Below, in pieces: positions 43,200 to 50,727 of a DNA stretch of 64,000 nucleotides (positions within the stretch are counted from its first letter, which is position 1; every line of letters begins with the position of its first letter). The DNA lies in contig NZ_JBHSBN010000001.1 in NCBI RefSeq assembly GCF_042650605.1, positions 124,001 to 188,000 on the forward strand. Direction: 5' to 3'. A program made the translations under genes and the position numbers. Source of the DNA: Micromonospora_J zhanjiangensis. Lineage in GTDB: Bacteria > Actinomycetota > Actinomycetes > Mycobacteriales > Micromonosporaceae. The notes under the pieces were generated by a model that was given only the letters and a program-made list of their open reading frames with translations, searched no databases and was not told the DNA's origin.

Positions 43200-44251
43200 G
43201 ACAACTCCAGGTGGGTGGTGGGATCGGCGTGCACCGCGCGGGGCTGCTGCCACGGCGGCAGGTCGCGGCAGGCGGCCCGGACGGCGGCCACCGCTGCGGC
43301 GTCGGCGGTGTGCACCAGCACGGTGAACCACTCGCCGCGCAGCCCGTCGCGGTGCGGCCGGGCCGACAGTCGTACGCCCGGCGCGGCCACCGCGAGCCGG
43401 GCCAGTACGGCGTCCAGTTCGACCCGGCGGCCGTTGACCTTCACCAGCTCACCGCGCCGCCGGTGCCACCGGAAGGTGTCCGGACCGGTCACCGTGACCA
43501 AATCGTCCAGGCGCAGCTCGGTCGGCACCGGCTCGCCGGGCCGGCGGGCCAGCCGGGGACTCCGCACCACCAGCGGCACCGGCCGGGCCCCGCCCGGTCC
43601 GAAGGTCCCGGGTCCAGCCGGTGCCTCGGAGCGGGATCCGGACGCGGCCGGGAGGAGAGTGTCATGATCGGCCCCGGCCGATGCTTCGGTGTCGGGCCGG
43701 GTAAGCGATCCGGCGCCGAACGTCACGTCCGGCGCGAGGGTCCACTCCGGATCGTCCGGCGAGGTGCGGGTGGCCACCAGGCCGGTCTCGGTCGAGCCGA
43801 ACAGCTCGACGAACCGGGCGCCCGGCCCGAGCGCGGCGAGCACCGCCGCCGCGTCCTCGGGCAGCGCGGCGCTGCTGTGCACCACCACCAGGTGGTCCAG
43901 GTCCCGCAGCGCCGACCGGCAGCGCGCCAGGTGGCCGAAGCTGGCCGGCAGGGCGGCGATCAACGGCCGGCGCAGCCCGGCCAGTGCCTCGACCGGCGAT
44001 TCGGTCAGCGCCACCGGGCGGCACGGCACCCCGAGCAGCGCCGGCAGCGCGGTGCCCATCAGGTAGCCGTAGAGGTGGTGCCCGGGCGCGTAGGTCAGCA
44101 CCCCGTCGACGCCACCGGCGGCGCACAGGTCGGCCAGCAACCGGGCCTCGGCCGCCACCTGCCCGGCGGTACGCAGCCAGCGCACCGGCTCACCCGTGGA
44201 ACCGGACGTGGCGAACGCGATCTCGTCGGTCCCGACGGCGACGGTGGTCAC
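43196..44251 (-). CDS. Minimal AMP-dependent ligase (cluster)
   Basis: 351-aa AMP-binding enzyme lacking the usual 150-200 residues before the P-loop; the A3 motif TSGSTGEP is at residues 15-22. YAPGHHLYGYLMGTALPALLGVP, ELFGSTETGLVATRTSPDD (A5) and the C-terminal RRRGELVKVNGRRVELDAVL (A8-like) are intact. Residues about 190-220 are a low-complexity insertion. Starts GTG 44251 in a GTGA overlap with the ACP stop, which suggests that it loads that carrier. Confidence 0.87.
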   Translation of the reverse strand: MTTVAVGTDEIAFATSGSTGEPVRWLRTAGQVAAEARLLADLCAAGGVDGVLTYAPGHHLYGYLMGTALPALLGVPCRPVALTESPVEALAGLRRPLIAALPASFGHLARCRSALRDLDHLVVVHSSAALPEDAAAVLAALGPGARFVELFGSTETGLVATRTSPDDPEWTLAPDVTFGAGSLTRPDTEASAGADHDTLLPAASGSRSEAPAGPGTFGPGGARPVPLVVRSPRLARRPGEPVPTELRLDDLVTVTGPDTFRWHRRRGELVKVNGRRVELDAVLARLAVAAPGVRLSARPHRDGLRGEWFTVLVHTADAAAVAAVRAACRDLPPWQQPRAVHADPTTHLELS

Positions 44252-44532
44252 AGCGCGGCCCGTAGGACGGCCTGGTCGCTCTGCTTACGCGCGACCAGGG
44301 CGGCGATGGCCGCGACGCTGGCGAAGGTGCTGCGCAGGTCGTCCTCGACCAGGTCGACGGAGACGTCGAAGCGCTGCTCGATCAGCCCGACGCAGTCGAG
44401 CACGCCGAGGCTGTCGTACCGGCCGGGGGCCAGCTCGGCGAGCAGGGTGTGGTCGGTGTCGGCGGTGAGCGGCACGGTCAGCAGCTCGGCCACCGACTCG
44501 CGGACGGCGGTGCGCAGTTCGGTGTCGGTCAT
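44248..44532 (-). CDS. Acyl carrier protein (cluster)
   Basis: 94-aa stand-alone carrier. The phosphopantetheine Ser is Ser41 in GRYDSLGVLDCVGLIEQRFDV, followed by the usual acidic helix II and helix III (LRSTFASVAAIAALVARKQ). Carries a thioester intermediate made by one of the neighbouring adenylating enzymes. Both ends overlap neighbours by 4 bp. Confidence 0.92.
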   Translation of the reverse strand: MTDTELRTAVRESVAELLTVPLTADTDHTLLAELAPGRYDSLGVLDCVGLIEQRFDVSVDLVEDDLRSTFASVAAIAALVARKQSDQAVLRAAL

Positions 44533-44942
44533 CGGTGCGCCTCCTCGGCGGTGACGGCTTCCGGTCCGCCGTCCCAGGCCGGGCTGCCCGGGGTGAAGTG
44601 GTCGGCGGGGTCGGTCGGCTGGAACGAGACGAAAACCCGGTCGGGCGGCACCTCCGGGCCCAGCGCGGCCCGCACCGCGAACGCGTACGCGCGCCGGAAC
44701 TGCGGTCCGCGGTCGGCCGCGAGCACGCAGGCGACCAGCGCGAAGGGTCGGGTCGGGGCGCCCGGCGGTCCGTCGAGCGGAAACGGTCCGCTGTAGACGG
44801 TCTCGCCGGGGAGCGGCACGAAACGGGTGATGACGTGGTTGATGTCGGTGCCCTGGCGGCGCCACCAGAAGCTCAGTTCCTTGGCGATCCGGCGCCGGAA
44901 GCGCGGGTCGGCCACCGTGGTCTCGATCGTCGTGGTCGGCAT
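44529..44942 (-). CDS. Tautomerase-superfamily-like protein (cluster)
   Basis: 137-aa protein I place, with caution, in the tautomerase (4-OT/MIF/cis-CaaD) superfamily. It starts Met-Pro (MPTTTIETT), which would expose the catalytic Pro1. The first beta-alpha unit reads DPRFRRRIAKELSFWWRRQG and the second is FALVACVLAADRGPQFRRAYAFAVRAALGPEVPPDRVFVSFQPTDPADHF, whose VPPDRVFVSF ending matches the superfamily. Role would be proton transfer or addition-elimination on an unsaturated acid. ATG 44942 lies 9 bp after the toroid stop. Confidence 0.6.
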   Translation of the reverse strand: MPTTTIETTVADPRFRRRIAKELSFWWRRQGTDINHVITRFVPLPGETVYSGPFPLDGPPGAPTRPFALVACVLAADRGPQFRRAYAFAVRAALGPEVPPDRVFVSFQPTDPADHFTPGSPAWDGGPEAVTAEEAHR

Positions 44943-44951
44943 GACTCCGCC

Positions 44952-46889
44952 TCACAGATTCAGTCGGGGGAGGGCGCCACCGGCCGGGGCGTCGTCGTCG
45001 ACGAAGGCGGCCAGGGCGGCGCCCAGACAGCCGGCGAGCGGACCGGCCGGTTCCCGGCTGAGCGGGCTCCAGGCGTACCCGGTGCCGGCGCGCACCTTGG
45101 CCAGGAACCGGTGCAGCGCCGGCCGGTCGACGGGCAGGCCGAACACCGTGCTGGTGAGCACCGCCTGGTAGGTGCTGAGCAGGTCGGGCACGGCCCGCGC
45201 GACGGCGGCGTACCCGCCGAGCGGGCTGGCCCACCGGGTGAGCGTGCCGGCCAGGTCCCGGCCCCGGCCCGGCTCGCCGAGCAGCGCCAGCGCCCGGGCC
45301 GTCTGCGCGGTGCCGATCACCGTCGGGCCCGTCGGACCGGCGGCCGGTGACGTCCCGGTGTGGCCCGGGCCCGCTGCCGGGTCGGCCCGGAGCGGACCGG
45401 GCAGGTGCGGGTTGGCCGGCCCGGTCAGGAACCGGCGGACCGCCGGCACGTCCAGGGTGGCGGCGAGGTCCAGGCCGGCCAGGTACGCCGTCTCCAGCGC
45501 GGACACCGTGGAGGTGAGGTCGGAACCCCGCCCGTGCCAGTAGCCGAACCCGCCGTCCACGTTCTGCAGGTCGCGCAGCCAGCCGCGCAGCCGGTCGACG
45601 TCCAGCCGCCGGCCGTGCGCCCGCAGCGCGGCCACCGCCCACAGCGTGCAGCGCATCTCCGCGCCGCGGCCGGGCATATACATCACGCCGTCCTCGTACG
45701 GCAGTTGGGCGGCCCGCAGCCAGTCGGCCAGCGAACCGGCGCGCTGGTCGCCCGGCTGGGTCCGCAGCAGCGTCGCGGCGGTGGCCAGGCTGTCCCCGGC
45801 CGCCTCCGGCGCCCGGTAGGTGAACCCCGAGCCGGGCAACTGGTAACCGCGGACCAGATCGACCAGGCGGGCCCGGTCGGGCAGGTCAGGCAGGTCAGGC
45901 AGGTCGGCCCGGTCGTCCGGCCGGGCCGGCACGGGTGCCTCGTTGGCCAGGGTCTGCAGCGCGCCGACCGTGGTGAAGCAGGACCAGACGTCCGTCCGGC
46001 CGTAACCGGTCCAGCGTTCGTAACCGCCGTCCGACAACCGGCGGGCGGCCAGCCAGCGGCGCAACCCGGCCGGGTCGGCGGGTGCCGCGCCGAGCGCGGC
46101 CAGCGCCCGTACGCCCCGGAACGCCGCCCACGAGCAGGGCTGCGCGCCGGGCGTGAAGGCCATCCCGCCGCTGTCGTCCTGGCGCTGCCGCAGCCAGTCC
46201 ACCAGCCCGGCCCGGTGCACCGGGACCGGTGCCGACCCGGCCGCCGCCCGCCAGGCCAGCGCCGCGTAGTAGCCGGCCCGGACGTCGGGCTGCCGGCTGC
46301 CGGGCTGCCAGGCGACGCCGGCCCGCTCGTGCTGGCAGGAGGCCAGCCACCGGCCGAGCCCCGGCACGTCCGGCACCGGTACGCCGAGCACCTCGGCGTA
46401 GGTGCGGGTGGCGTAGTAGGTGGCCCACACGTCGGGCGGCTGTCCCGGGCTCATCCCGAACCCGCCGTCCGCCGCCCGCAACCGGGGCAGCCAGTCGGCC
46501 AGCCGGTCGGTGTCCGGCACCGGCCGGCCCAGGTCGACCAGGGACTGGGTGCAGTAGTACGTCGCCCAGATGTCCGACGGCAGGCCGCGCTGCCAGGCGT
46601 ACCCGCCGTCGGCGTTGCGTCGGCCGAGCAGGAACGCGGCCACGGCGTCCGGGTCGGCCGGCGCGCCGCCCAGCCAGCGCAGCGTCCGGACCGCCGCGTA
46701 GCTGCACCACAGGTCCGCCTCGGGCACCCGGGCACCGCCGTCGACAGTGGACAGCCCGCCGCCGTCCGGGGTCGCGCGGACCCGGCCGTCGGCGGTCGGC
46801 AGCCCGCCGCCGGCGCGGATCGATGGTCCGCCGGCCGGTACGGCGACCGCGTCCGACGCCGGTCCGGAACGGACGGTCGGGGCGCTCAT
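44952..46889 (-). CDS. Prenyltransferase/squalene-oxidase-type repeat protein (cluster)
   Basis: 645-aa protein made of alpha/alpha-toroid repeats. Units with DGGYAWQ, DGGFGMSPG, SGGMAFTPG, DGGYERW and DGGFGYWHGRGSD alternate with DIWATYY, DVWATYY and DVWSCFT, spaced 50-60 residues apart. The first 55 residues are low complexity. The class II cyclase acid DxDD is not visible, so terpene cyclisation is not supported. It might be a terpene-cyclase-like or binding scaffold. ATG 46889 overlaps the preceding stop. Confidence 0.82.
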   Translation of the reverse strand: MSAPTVRSGPASDAVAVPAGGPSIRAGGGLPTADGRVRATPDGGGLSTVDGGARVPEADLWCSYAAVRTLRWLGGAPADPDAVAAFLLGRRNADGGYAWQRGLPSDIWATYYCTQSLVDLGRPVPDTDRLADWLPRLRAADGGFGMSPGQPPDVWATYYATRTYAEVLGVPVPDVPGLGRWLASCQHERAGVAWQPGSRQPDVRAGYYAALAWRAAAGSAPVPVHRAGLVDWLRQRQDDSGGMAFTPGAQPCSWAAFRGVRALAALGAAPADPAGLRRWLAARRLSDGGYERWTGYGRTDVWSCFTTVGALQTLANEAPVPARPDDRADLPDLPDLPDRARLVDLVRGYQLPGSGFTYRAPEAAGDSLATAATLLRTQPGDQRAGSLADWLRAAQLPYEDGVMYMPGRGAEMRCTLWAVAALRAHGRRLDVDRLRGWLRDLQNVDGGFGYWHGRGSDLTSTVSALETAYLAGLDLAATLDVPAVRRFLTGPANPHLPGPLRADPAAGPGHTGTSPAAGPTGPTVIGTAQTARALALLGEPGRGRDLAGTLTRWASPLGGYAAVARAVPDLLSTYQAVLTSTVFGLPVDRPALHRFLAKVRAGTGYAWSPLSREPAGPLAGCLGAALAAFVDDDAPAGGALPRLNL

Positions 46890-48202
46890 GGGACGGTCAC
46901 CAGGTTGGTCCGCTTCCAGCTCTTCTGACTGCCGCCGGACTTGCTGCCGGCCGGCAACTGGCGCACCACCGCCACGTCGTCCCAGACCACGCCGGCCTCG
47001 GCGAACCGCTTCGCGGCGGCGGTGGCCAGCACCTCGTCCGGTTCGGTCACGTCGACGTCGCGTTCCAGCACCAGCCGGCCCCGGCTGCCGTCGGCCTTGA
47101 GCTGGATGAGATAGCCGGTGAGCCGCGGATCGTCGTACACGATCGAGCCGACCAGGTGTTCGGTCAGCGCGGTGCCGCGCAGCTCGACCCGGTCGGTGCC
47201 GCGGCCGTGCACCCGCAGGGTGGGCAGCGGCAGGCCGCAACCGCACGGGTCGGGCAGTACGTCCACCCAGTCACCGGTGCCGTACCGCAGCAACGGCCGG
47301 GCGTGGTTGTTCAGTGTGGTGTCGACAAGTTCCCCGCTGGTCCCCGGCTCGGCCGGGCGGACCGTGTCGCCGTCCCGCAGCTCCACCAGGTGCCCGTGGC
47401 CGAGCAGGTGCAACCCGCCGCGTTCGCAGGAGGCGGCGATGGTGCCGGTCTCGGTGCTGCCGTACGAGACGTCCAGCACGTCGGCCTGCCAGTCCAGGGC
47501 CAGCTTGCGCCGCTGGCCCGGCAGGCACACCTCGCCGAGCAGCAGGACGGTCCGGACGCTGGCCCGGACCTCGGCCAGCACACCCCGGGTCTTGAGGATC
47601 CGGGTCCACTGGGCCAGCACCCCCGGCGCGGCGAAGACCCGCTCCGGCCGGTACGCGGTGAACAACGCCGTCAACCGGTCCCAGTCGCACATCCCGACGC
47701 TGAACGGGTAACCGCGCAGCAGTTGGTGGCCGAGGTACTCGCAGGTCGCGGCGACGAAGTCGGCCACCGGCACCACGTCGGACGGCAGCAGCGAGGCGAC
47801 CCGGGACGGTTCGGCGCCGAGCACCCGCCGCCACAGCGGGCTGACCCCGATGACGTTGGCGATCACGTCCTCGGCCAGCCTCGGGGTGGGCGTGGGCACC
47901 CCGGACGAGCCGGAACTCTCGTAGTACTTCACCGCGCCGGTCAGGTCGGTCCGCAGGAAGTCGGCCGGGCGGGACTTCAGCAGGTCCTTGCCGGTCACCG
48001 GCAGCCGGTCCAGCTCCCGGTCGGCGAACCCGGGCAGGTCACGGTAGTACGGCACCGCGGCGGCCCGGTCCCAGAGCGCGTCCAGCTTCTCGTGCTGGAC
48101 CCGCCGGACGGCGTCCGCGGCGAAGCCGGCAGCGGTCAGCTCATGCAGTTGCCGGTGTGCGGTCTCGAAGGCGTCCCGCGCCTGCGGGTTGTTCCACCAC
48201 AT
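46886..48202 (-). CDS. PaaK-like adenylate-forming enzyme 2 (cluster)
   Basis: 438-aa phenylacetate-CoA-ligase-like ANL protein. P-loop KYYESSGSSGVPTPTPRL, A5 LDVSYGSTETGTIAASCERGG, RPLLRYGTGDWVDVLPDPCGCG and LRVHGRGTDRVELRG. Ends with a basic SKSGGSQKSWKRTNLVTV stretch carrying candidate catalytic Lys residues. Its specificity should differ from the other PaaK-like enzyme, because binding regions are dissimilar. ATG 48202 lies 15 bp after the kamA-type gene. Confidence 0.9.
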   Translation of the reverse strand: MWWNNPQARDAFETAHRQLHELTAAGFAADAVRRVQHEKLDALWDRAAAVPYYRDLPGFADRELDRLPVTGKDLLKSRPADFLRTDLTGAVKYYESSGSSGVPTPTPRLAEDVIANVIGVSPLWRRVLGAEPSRVASLLPSDVVPVADFVAATCEYLGHQLLRGYPFSVGMCDWDRLTALFTAYRPERVFAAPGVLAQWTRILKTRGVLAEVRASVRTVLLLGEVCLPGQRRKLALDWQADVLDVSYGSTETGTIAASCERGGLHLLGHGHLVELRDGDTVRPAEPGTSGELVDTTLNNHARPLLRYGTGDWVDVLPDPCGCGLPLPTLRVHGRGTDRVELRGTALTEHLVGSIVYDDPRLTGYLIQLKADGSRGRLVLERDVDVTEPDEVLATAAAKRFAEAGVVWDDVAVVRQLPAGSKSGGSQKSWKRTNLVTVP

Positions 48203-48217
48203 GACAGATTCCGTCCT

Positions 48218-49597
48218 CTACGGTCGGGCGGTGAGTTCGGACAGCAGGCCGGACCGGTCATCGGCCAGCCAGTGCCGACGGCCCGACTCGGGCAGCGTGT
48301 CCAGCGGGTCGTAGTACTCGTACCGGCGGTCGGCCGCGCCGGGGTCCGCCTCCTCGACCGGGCCCCGGAAGCTCTTCGTCCAGTACGAGATGCCCAGCTC
48401 CCGGTCGTACCGGTCGACCTGGTGCACCCAGCGCTTGCCGGCGTACGGCACGTCGCAGACCAGGCGCGGGGTGGCGAAGCCAGGCAGGTAGCCCATGATC
48501 GAGTCCTGCAGCTCCTGCGCCCGGGACAGCGCGAGCCGCCAGTGCTCGCAGTTCGGGATCATGTCGCAGAGGTAGAAGTAGTACGGCGTGATCCCGGCCG
48601 AGTCCCGCAGCGCGAAGCACAGGTCCAGCAGCGCCGCCTGGCTGTCGTTGACGCCCCGCATCAGCACGCCCTGGTTGCGCACGTCGCGTACGCCGGCGGC
48701 GAGCATCGCCCGGGACGCCTCGGCGACCAGCGGGGTGACCTGCTGGGCGGCGTTCACGTGGGTGTGCACGGCAAGGCCCACCCCGCGCCGGGCCGCGGTG
48801 CCGGCCACCCGGGCCATCCCGGCCCGTACCTCGGTGCCCAGCCAGTGTTGGGGCAGCCCGGCCAGCGCCTTGCTGGCCAGCCGGATGTCCCGGACGGACT
48901 CGATCTTCAGCAGTTGGTCCAGGAACGCCTCCAGCCGCGGCCAGGGCAGATTGGCCACGTCACCGCCGGAGACCACCACGTCCCGTACGCCGGGGGTGGC
49001 GCGCAGGTAGTCGAGCATCCCGGCCAGCCGGTCGACCGGCCGCAGCGCGAAGCGGTACTTGTCCACCTGCGGGGTGGACGGGCCGACCAGGTCCATCCGG
49101 GTGCAGTGCCCGCAGTACTGCGGGCAGGTGGAGACGACCTCGGCGAGCACCTTCGTCGGGTACCGGTGGGTCAGCCCCTCCCGGACCCACATCTCCGCCT
49201 CGTGCAACGAGTCGCGGGTCGCGTACGGGTGGCTCGGCCAGTGCGGGTGCCGGTCGGAGGCGACCGGCAGCATGTACCGGCGGACCGGGTCGGCGTACAG
49301 CCGGTCGGCGTCGGGCGCGGCGTCCGGCACCATCGTGTTCAGCACGTGCGGCGGCAGCAGCAGCGACATCGTGGCGTGCCGGGCCTGGTCGGTGGCGAGG
49401 TCGGCGTAGAACGCGTCGTCGACCAGGTTGCCCATCACCTCGCGCAGCTGTCGCTCGTTCTTCACGCAGTGGGCGCGCTGCCACTGGGCGTCCCGCCACT
49501 GCGCCGGCGTGACGTTCCACCAGCCGGGAAACCGGCGCCAGTCCGGTTCGACGATCTCTCGGTAGCGGTACTCGTACCGCCGCACATCCTCGGGCAT
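48218..49597 (-). CDS. KamA-type radical SAM amino-acid 2,3-aminomutase (cluster)
   Basis: 459-aa radical SAM, PLP-dependent enzyme that moves an alpha-amino group to the beta carbon. [4Fe-4S] motif STCPQYCGHCTR with C158, C162 and C165. PLP Lys is K388 in VPYAGKRWVHQ. The Asp pair that holds the side-chain amine in lysine 2,3-aminomutase appears kept (D345 in LCDMIPNCEHWR, D382 in VCDVPYAGK, aligned by eye), favouring lysine or arginine over glutamate. ATG 49597 is preferred; the frame stays open upstream through the promoter. First gene of the operon. Confidence 0.9.
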   Translation of the reverse strand: MPEDVRRYEYRYREIVEPDWRRFPGWWNVTPAQWRDAQWQRAHCVKNERQLREVMGNLVDDAFYADLATDQARHATMSLLLPPHVLNTMVPDAAPDADRLYADPVRRYMLPVASDRHPHWPSHPYATRDSLHEAEMWVREGLTHRYPTKVLAEVVSTCPQYCGHCTRMDLVGPSTPQVDKYRFALRPVDRLAGMLDYLRATPGVRDVVVSGGDVANLPWPRLEAFLDQLLKIESVRDIRLASKALAGLPQHWLGTEVRAGMARVAGTAARRGVGLAVHTHVNAAQQVTPLVAEASRAMLAAGVRDVRNQGVLMRGVNDSQAALLDLCFALRDSAGITPYYFYLCDMIPNCEHWRLALSRAQELQDSIMGYLPGFATPRLVCDVPYAGKRWVHQVDRYDRELGISYWTKSFRGPVEEADPGAADRRYEYYDPLDTLPESGRRHWLADDRSGLLSELTARP

Positions 49598-49697
49598 CTC
49601 GCTGTCCGGCCTTCCCCCACGCGGTCGACACCGGCCCGACGTCGCCGGGCCGGGGACGAGCATCGACGGCGCGCCGAGGTGCCGGCATGAGTAACCG

Positions 49698-49714
49698 CTA
49701 CCCGTATTTGCCGA
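49698..49714 (-). promoter_or_regulatory. 17-bp promoter box, operon side
   Basis: On the minus strand the site reads TCGGCAAATACGGGTAG, 101 bp before the aminomutase ATG. It matches 15 of 17 positions of the box at 49821-49837 in opposite orientation. Candidate activator or -10 type element. Confidence 0.5.
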
Positions 49715-49820
49715 CCGTGGTGACGGAACGTGACTGTCCTGGGCGGTGCGACAGGCTTCTCCGGGTCCGGCACGGGCGGGTCGGCGACGATCCGCGCTGC
49801 TGGCGCGGCCCGGCGGCCGA

Positions 49821-49837
49821 TCGGCGAATATGGGTAG
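49821..49837 (+). promoter_or_regulatory. 17-bp promoter box, SDR side
   Basis: TCGGCGAATATGGGTAG on the plus strand, 104 bp before the SDR ATG. It mirrors the box at 49698-49714, so both divergent genes are probably switched on by one factor. The surrounding 343-bp gap (49598-49940) holds no gene. Confidence 0.5.
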
Positions 49838-49940
49838 ATCCGCGACCGTCCGGTAGCTCGGTGTGACCGGTGTCGGGATGGTGACCTGGGTCGTCGGGGT
49901 CCCTTGCGCGGTGCCGAGGCGGGCACCTACCGTCGCCGTC

Positions 49941-50669
49941 ATGCGTAATGTCATCGTCACCGGAGGCGGTACGGGTATCGGCTACGCGATCGCCGAGGCG
50001 TTCGTCGCCGCGGGCGACCGGGTGGTGGTCACCGGCCGGCGCAAGGACCGGCTGGACGCCGCGGTCGAGCGGCTCGGCGGGTCGGCCCGGGCGGTCGCAT
50101 TCGACGCGACCGATCCGGCCGCCGTCTCGTCCGCCCTGACCGAGCTGCCCGAGCGGGTGGACGTCCTGGTGAACAACGCCGGCGGCAACACCGACTTCGT
50201 CCAGCCCGCGGCCGACGACGACGACCTGGTCGCGCTCGCCGCGGCGTACCGGGCGAACCTGGACGCCAACCTGTTGTCGGCGGTGCTGGTCACCGCGGCC
50301 GTGGCGGCGCGGCTGGCCGACGGCGGACGGATCGTCACCCTCGGCTCGATCGCCGCCCGCAACGGCGCCGGAGCCTACGGCGCCGCGAAGGCCGCCGTCG
50401 AGGCGTGGAGCGTCAGCGTCGCCACCGAGTTCGGGCCGCGCGGGGTGACCGCCAACGTGGTGTCACCCGGCCTGACCGTGGACACCGAGTTCTTCCGCGG
50501 CCGGCTCACGCAGGAGCGCACCAACCGGCTGGTCGCCGCGACGCTGAACAAGCGCGCCGGTACGCCCGCCGACGTGGCCGCGACCGTGCTCTTCCTGGCC
50601 AGCCCGGCGGCCGGCCACCTCACCGGTCAGGTGCTGCACGTCAACGGCGGCGCCTACCGCGCCCTCTGA
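49941..50669 (+). CDS. SDR family oxidoreductase
   Basis: 242-aa short-chain dehydrogenase/reductase. The NAD(P) fold TGGGTGIGYAIAEAF is at residues 7-21, VTGRRKDRLD suggests NADP (Arg pair), NNAGGN is at about 83, and the active site is TLGSIAARNGAGAYGAAKAA with Ser, Tyr and Lys. C-terminal GTPADVAATVLFLASPAAGHLTGQ is typical. Substrate unknown. Divergent from the biosynthetic operon and sharing its promoter box, so it may add an oxidation or reduction step. Confidence 0.92.
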   Translation: MRNVIVTGGGTGIGYAIAEAFVAAGDRVVVTGRRKDRLDAAVERLGGSARAVAFDATDPAAVSSALTELPERVDVLVNNAGGNTDFVQPAADDDDLVALAAAYRANLDANLLSAVLVTAAVAARLADGGRIVTLGSIAARNGAGAYGAAKAAVEAWSVSVATEFGPRGVTANVVSPGLTVDTEFFRGRLTQERTNRLVAATLNKRAGTPADVAATVLFLASPAAGHLTGQVLHVNGGAYRAL

Positions 50670-50685
50670 CCCGACCGCCGGGCAC

Positions 50686-50727
50686 GGCCGGCCCGGCCTC
50701 CCACATCGGACGGAGGCCCGGCCGGCC
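50686..50727. terminator. Bidirectional terminator between SDR and LuxR genes
   Basis: Arms 50686-50701 and 50712-50727 (16 bp, one mismatch) with a 10-nt loop. The hairpin ends directly at the LuxR stop codon and serves the convergent pair. A further GC-rich complementary stretch follows into the LuxR gene. Confidence 0.65.

Noticed and set aside
44952..46889. Terpene cyclase call for the toroid protein
   Set aside because: Repeats fit the fold, but I cannot see DxDD or DDxxD and there is no prenyl-diphosphate gene nearby.
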